Shown in pieces: positions 13,080-13,713 of a DNA stretch of 13,713 bases. This DNA comes from Sedimentisphaerales bacterium (GTDB lineage: Bacteria > Planctomycetota > Phycisphaerae > Sedimentisphaerales > SG8-4). The position numbers and the translations under genes were made by a program. Positions within the stretch are counted from its first letter, which is position 1; each line of letters opens with the position of its first letter. The stretch covers positions 1 through 13,713 of the forward strand of contig JAFGCA010000230.1 of NCBI GenBank assembly GCA_016932895.1, given 5' to 3'. The notes under the pieces are model-generated. The model did not search any database and was not told where the DNA came from. It saw only the letters and a program-made list of their open reading frames with translations.

Positions 13080-13713
13080 ACCTTGACGATCTCTTCGACG
13101 CCCGGCGGCTCCGTGACCTCGCCCGGAGAAGGGGTATTCGAATGTGCCGAGGGGACCGACGTCACGCTGGAAGCCACGCCGGACGATGGGTATCACTTCA
13201 CGCACTGGTCCGGCAGCGTATCGTCCACGAGCAATCCGCTGCACCTCACGATAGATAACGACTACAACCTGACGGCCAACTTCGCACCCAACGCGGCGAC
13301 GTACACCCTGACGATTTCGTCCAGTGCCGGTGGCTCGGTGACCTCGCCCGGAGAGGGGGCGTTCGAATATGCCGAGGGGACGGAGGTCATGCTGGAGGCC
13401 ACGCCGGACAGCGGGTACCACTTCACACACTGGTCGGGCAGTGTATCCTCCACGAGCAATCCGTTACACTTGACCGTGAACAACGACTACAACCTGAGCG
13501 CCAACTTCGCTCCCGACGCGGCTACCTACACCCTGACGATCTCCTCCACCGCCGGCGGCGCGGTGACCTCGCCCGGAGAAGGGGTATTCGACTATGGCGA
13601 GGGGGCCGAGGTCACGCTGGAGGCCACGCCGGACGAGGGGTACCACTTCACGCACTGGTCCGGCAGTCTATCGTCGACGAGCAATCCGCTGCCCTTGACG
13701 ATGGACAACGAGC
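13080..13713 (+). repeat. tandem 225-bp coding repeats, InlB B-repeat type
   Basis: Three copies begin at 13080, 13305 and 13530, each exactly 225 bases (75 residues); the third is cut by the window end. The encoded unit follows the divergent InlB B-repeat pattern: TLTISS..GG.VTSPGEG, an aromatic and EG turn, VTLEATPD.GYHFTHWSGS, SSTSNPL, and an end in Y.L.ANFAP. Such repeats form small beta-domains in extracellular stalks or adhesins. The copies are very similar at the DNA level, including at third codon positions, which points to recent duplication or gene conversion. Confidence 0.9.

Larger units (their letters stand above)
12398..13713 (+). pseudogene. secreted Ig/PKD-like and InlB-repeat protein, frameshifted, 3'-partial
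   Basis: A large exported surface or cell-envelope protein, function unknown. It starts at GTG 12398 with AGGAG seven bases before it and a signal peptide (core MILMVLAMAVGTLA, likely cleavage after DAKA). Residues about 26-125 look like one Ig-like domain ending in VTWTVEV; a second begins with VSPDSPVTVSEGDTQAFTAR. The frame then fails: it reads nonsense and stops at 12934. The +1 frame takes over at about 12852 with ATDIIGKYSIERVDWYLDG and finishes that domain perfectly (DTPGEYTVEAVFTDS...AVWTVNV), then runs through three InlB-type repeats without a stop to the window end. Restoring two bases to the CGCGCGC run (12847-12853) joins the halves as FTARATD. It may be a pseudogene, a phase-variable gene or a sequence error. 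Confidence 0.8.

Noticed and set aside
12843..13655. Minus-strand ORFs across the repeat array with repeated Arg/Val-rich units
   Set aside because: Their periodicity is simply the complement of the 225-base repeats; the plus-strand translation matches InlB-type repeats.

Overview
The window is GC-rich bacterial DNA. It carries a NarL-type two-component cluster, an ECF sigma factor, a FlgM-like mini-protein, a secreted alpha-L-fucosidase and a secreted protein with InlB-type repeats. This mix, together with FlgM-like small proteins outside a flagellar operon, suggests a member of the Planctomycetota (Phycisphaerae-like). That placement is inference from gene content; there is no rRNA or other marker in the window.

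Layout. Bases 1-2391 (+): the 3' part of an ABC ATPase gene and its multi-spanning permease, an ABC-2-type exporter pair. Bases 2446-4296 (-): RecQ helicase, convergent with the exporter. Bases 4444-8594 (-): a signalling cluster. In transcription order it holds a soluble PAS/GAF/PAS/PAS histidine kinase, a NarL/LuxR response regulator one base behind it, a 248-base gap with a good sigma70-like promoter set between two dyads, an 84-residue FlgM-like protein, and a stand-alone receiver with no output domain. Bases 8732-10600 (-): secreted GH29 alpha-L-fucosidase with an extra C-terminal module. Bases 10873-11463 (+): ECF sigma factor, divergent from the fucosidase. Bases 11575-11712 (-): a tryptophan-rich ORF of about 46 codons with a strong ribosome binding site, separated from the sigma gene by a hairpin. 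Bases 11713-12397: a long non-coding stretch with a candidate promoter and several stable hairpins. Bases 12398-13713 (+, runs off the end): a secreted protein with Ig/PKD-like domains followed by 75-residue tandem InlB-type repeats. Its reading frame is broken by an apparent two-base loss in a CGCGCGC run.

How the genes may work together. The kinase and first regulator form a cognate cytoplasmic pair, translationally coupled. The stand-alone receiver and the FlgM-like protein sit just downstream under their own likely promoter, so the cluster could link a phosphorelay to sigma-factor control. This is the most interesting arrangement in the window and is a hypothesis. The ECF factor has no recognisable anti-sigma gene beside it. 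No tRNA, rRNA, CRISPR array, transposase or attachment site was seen.
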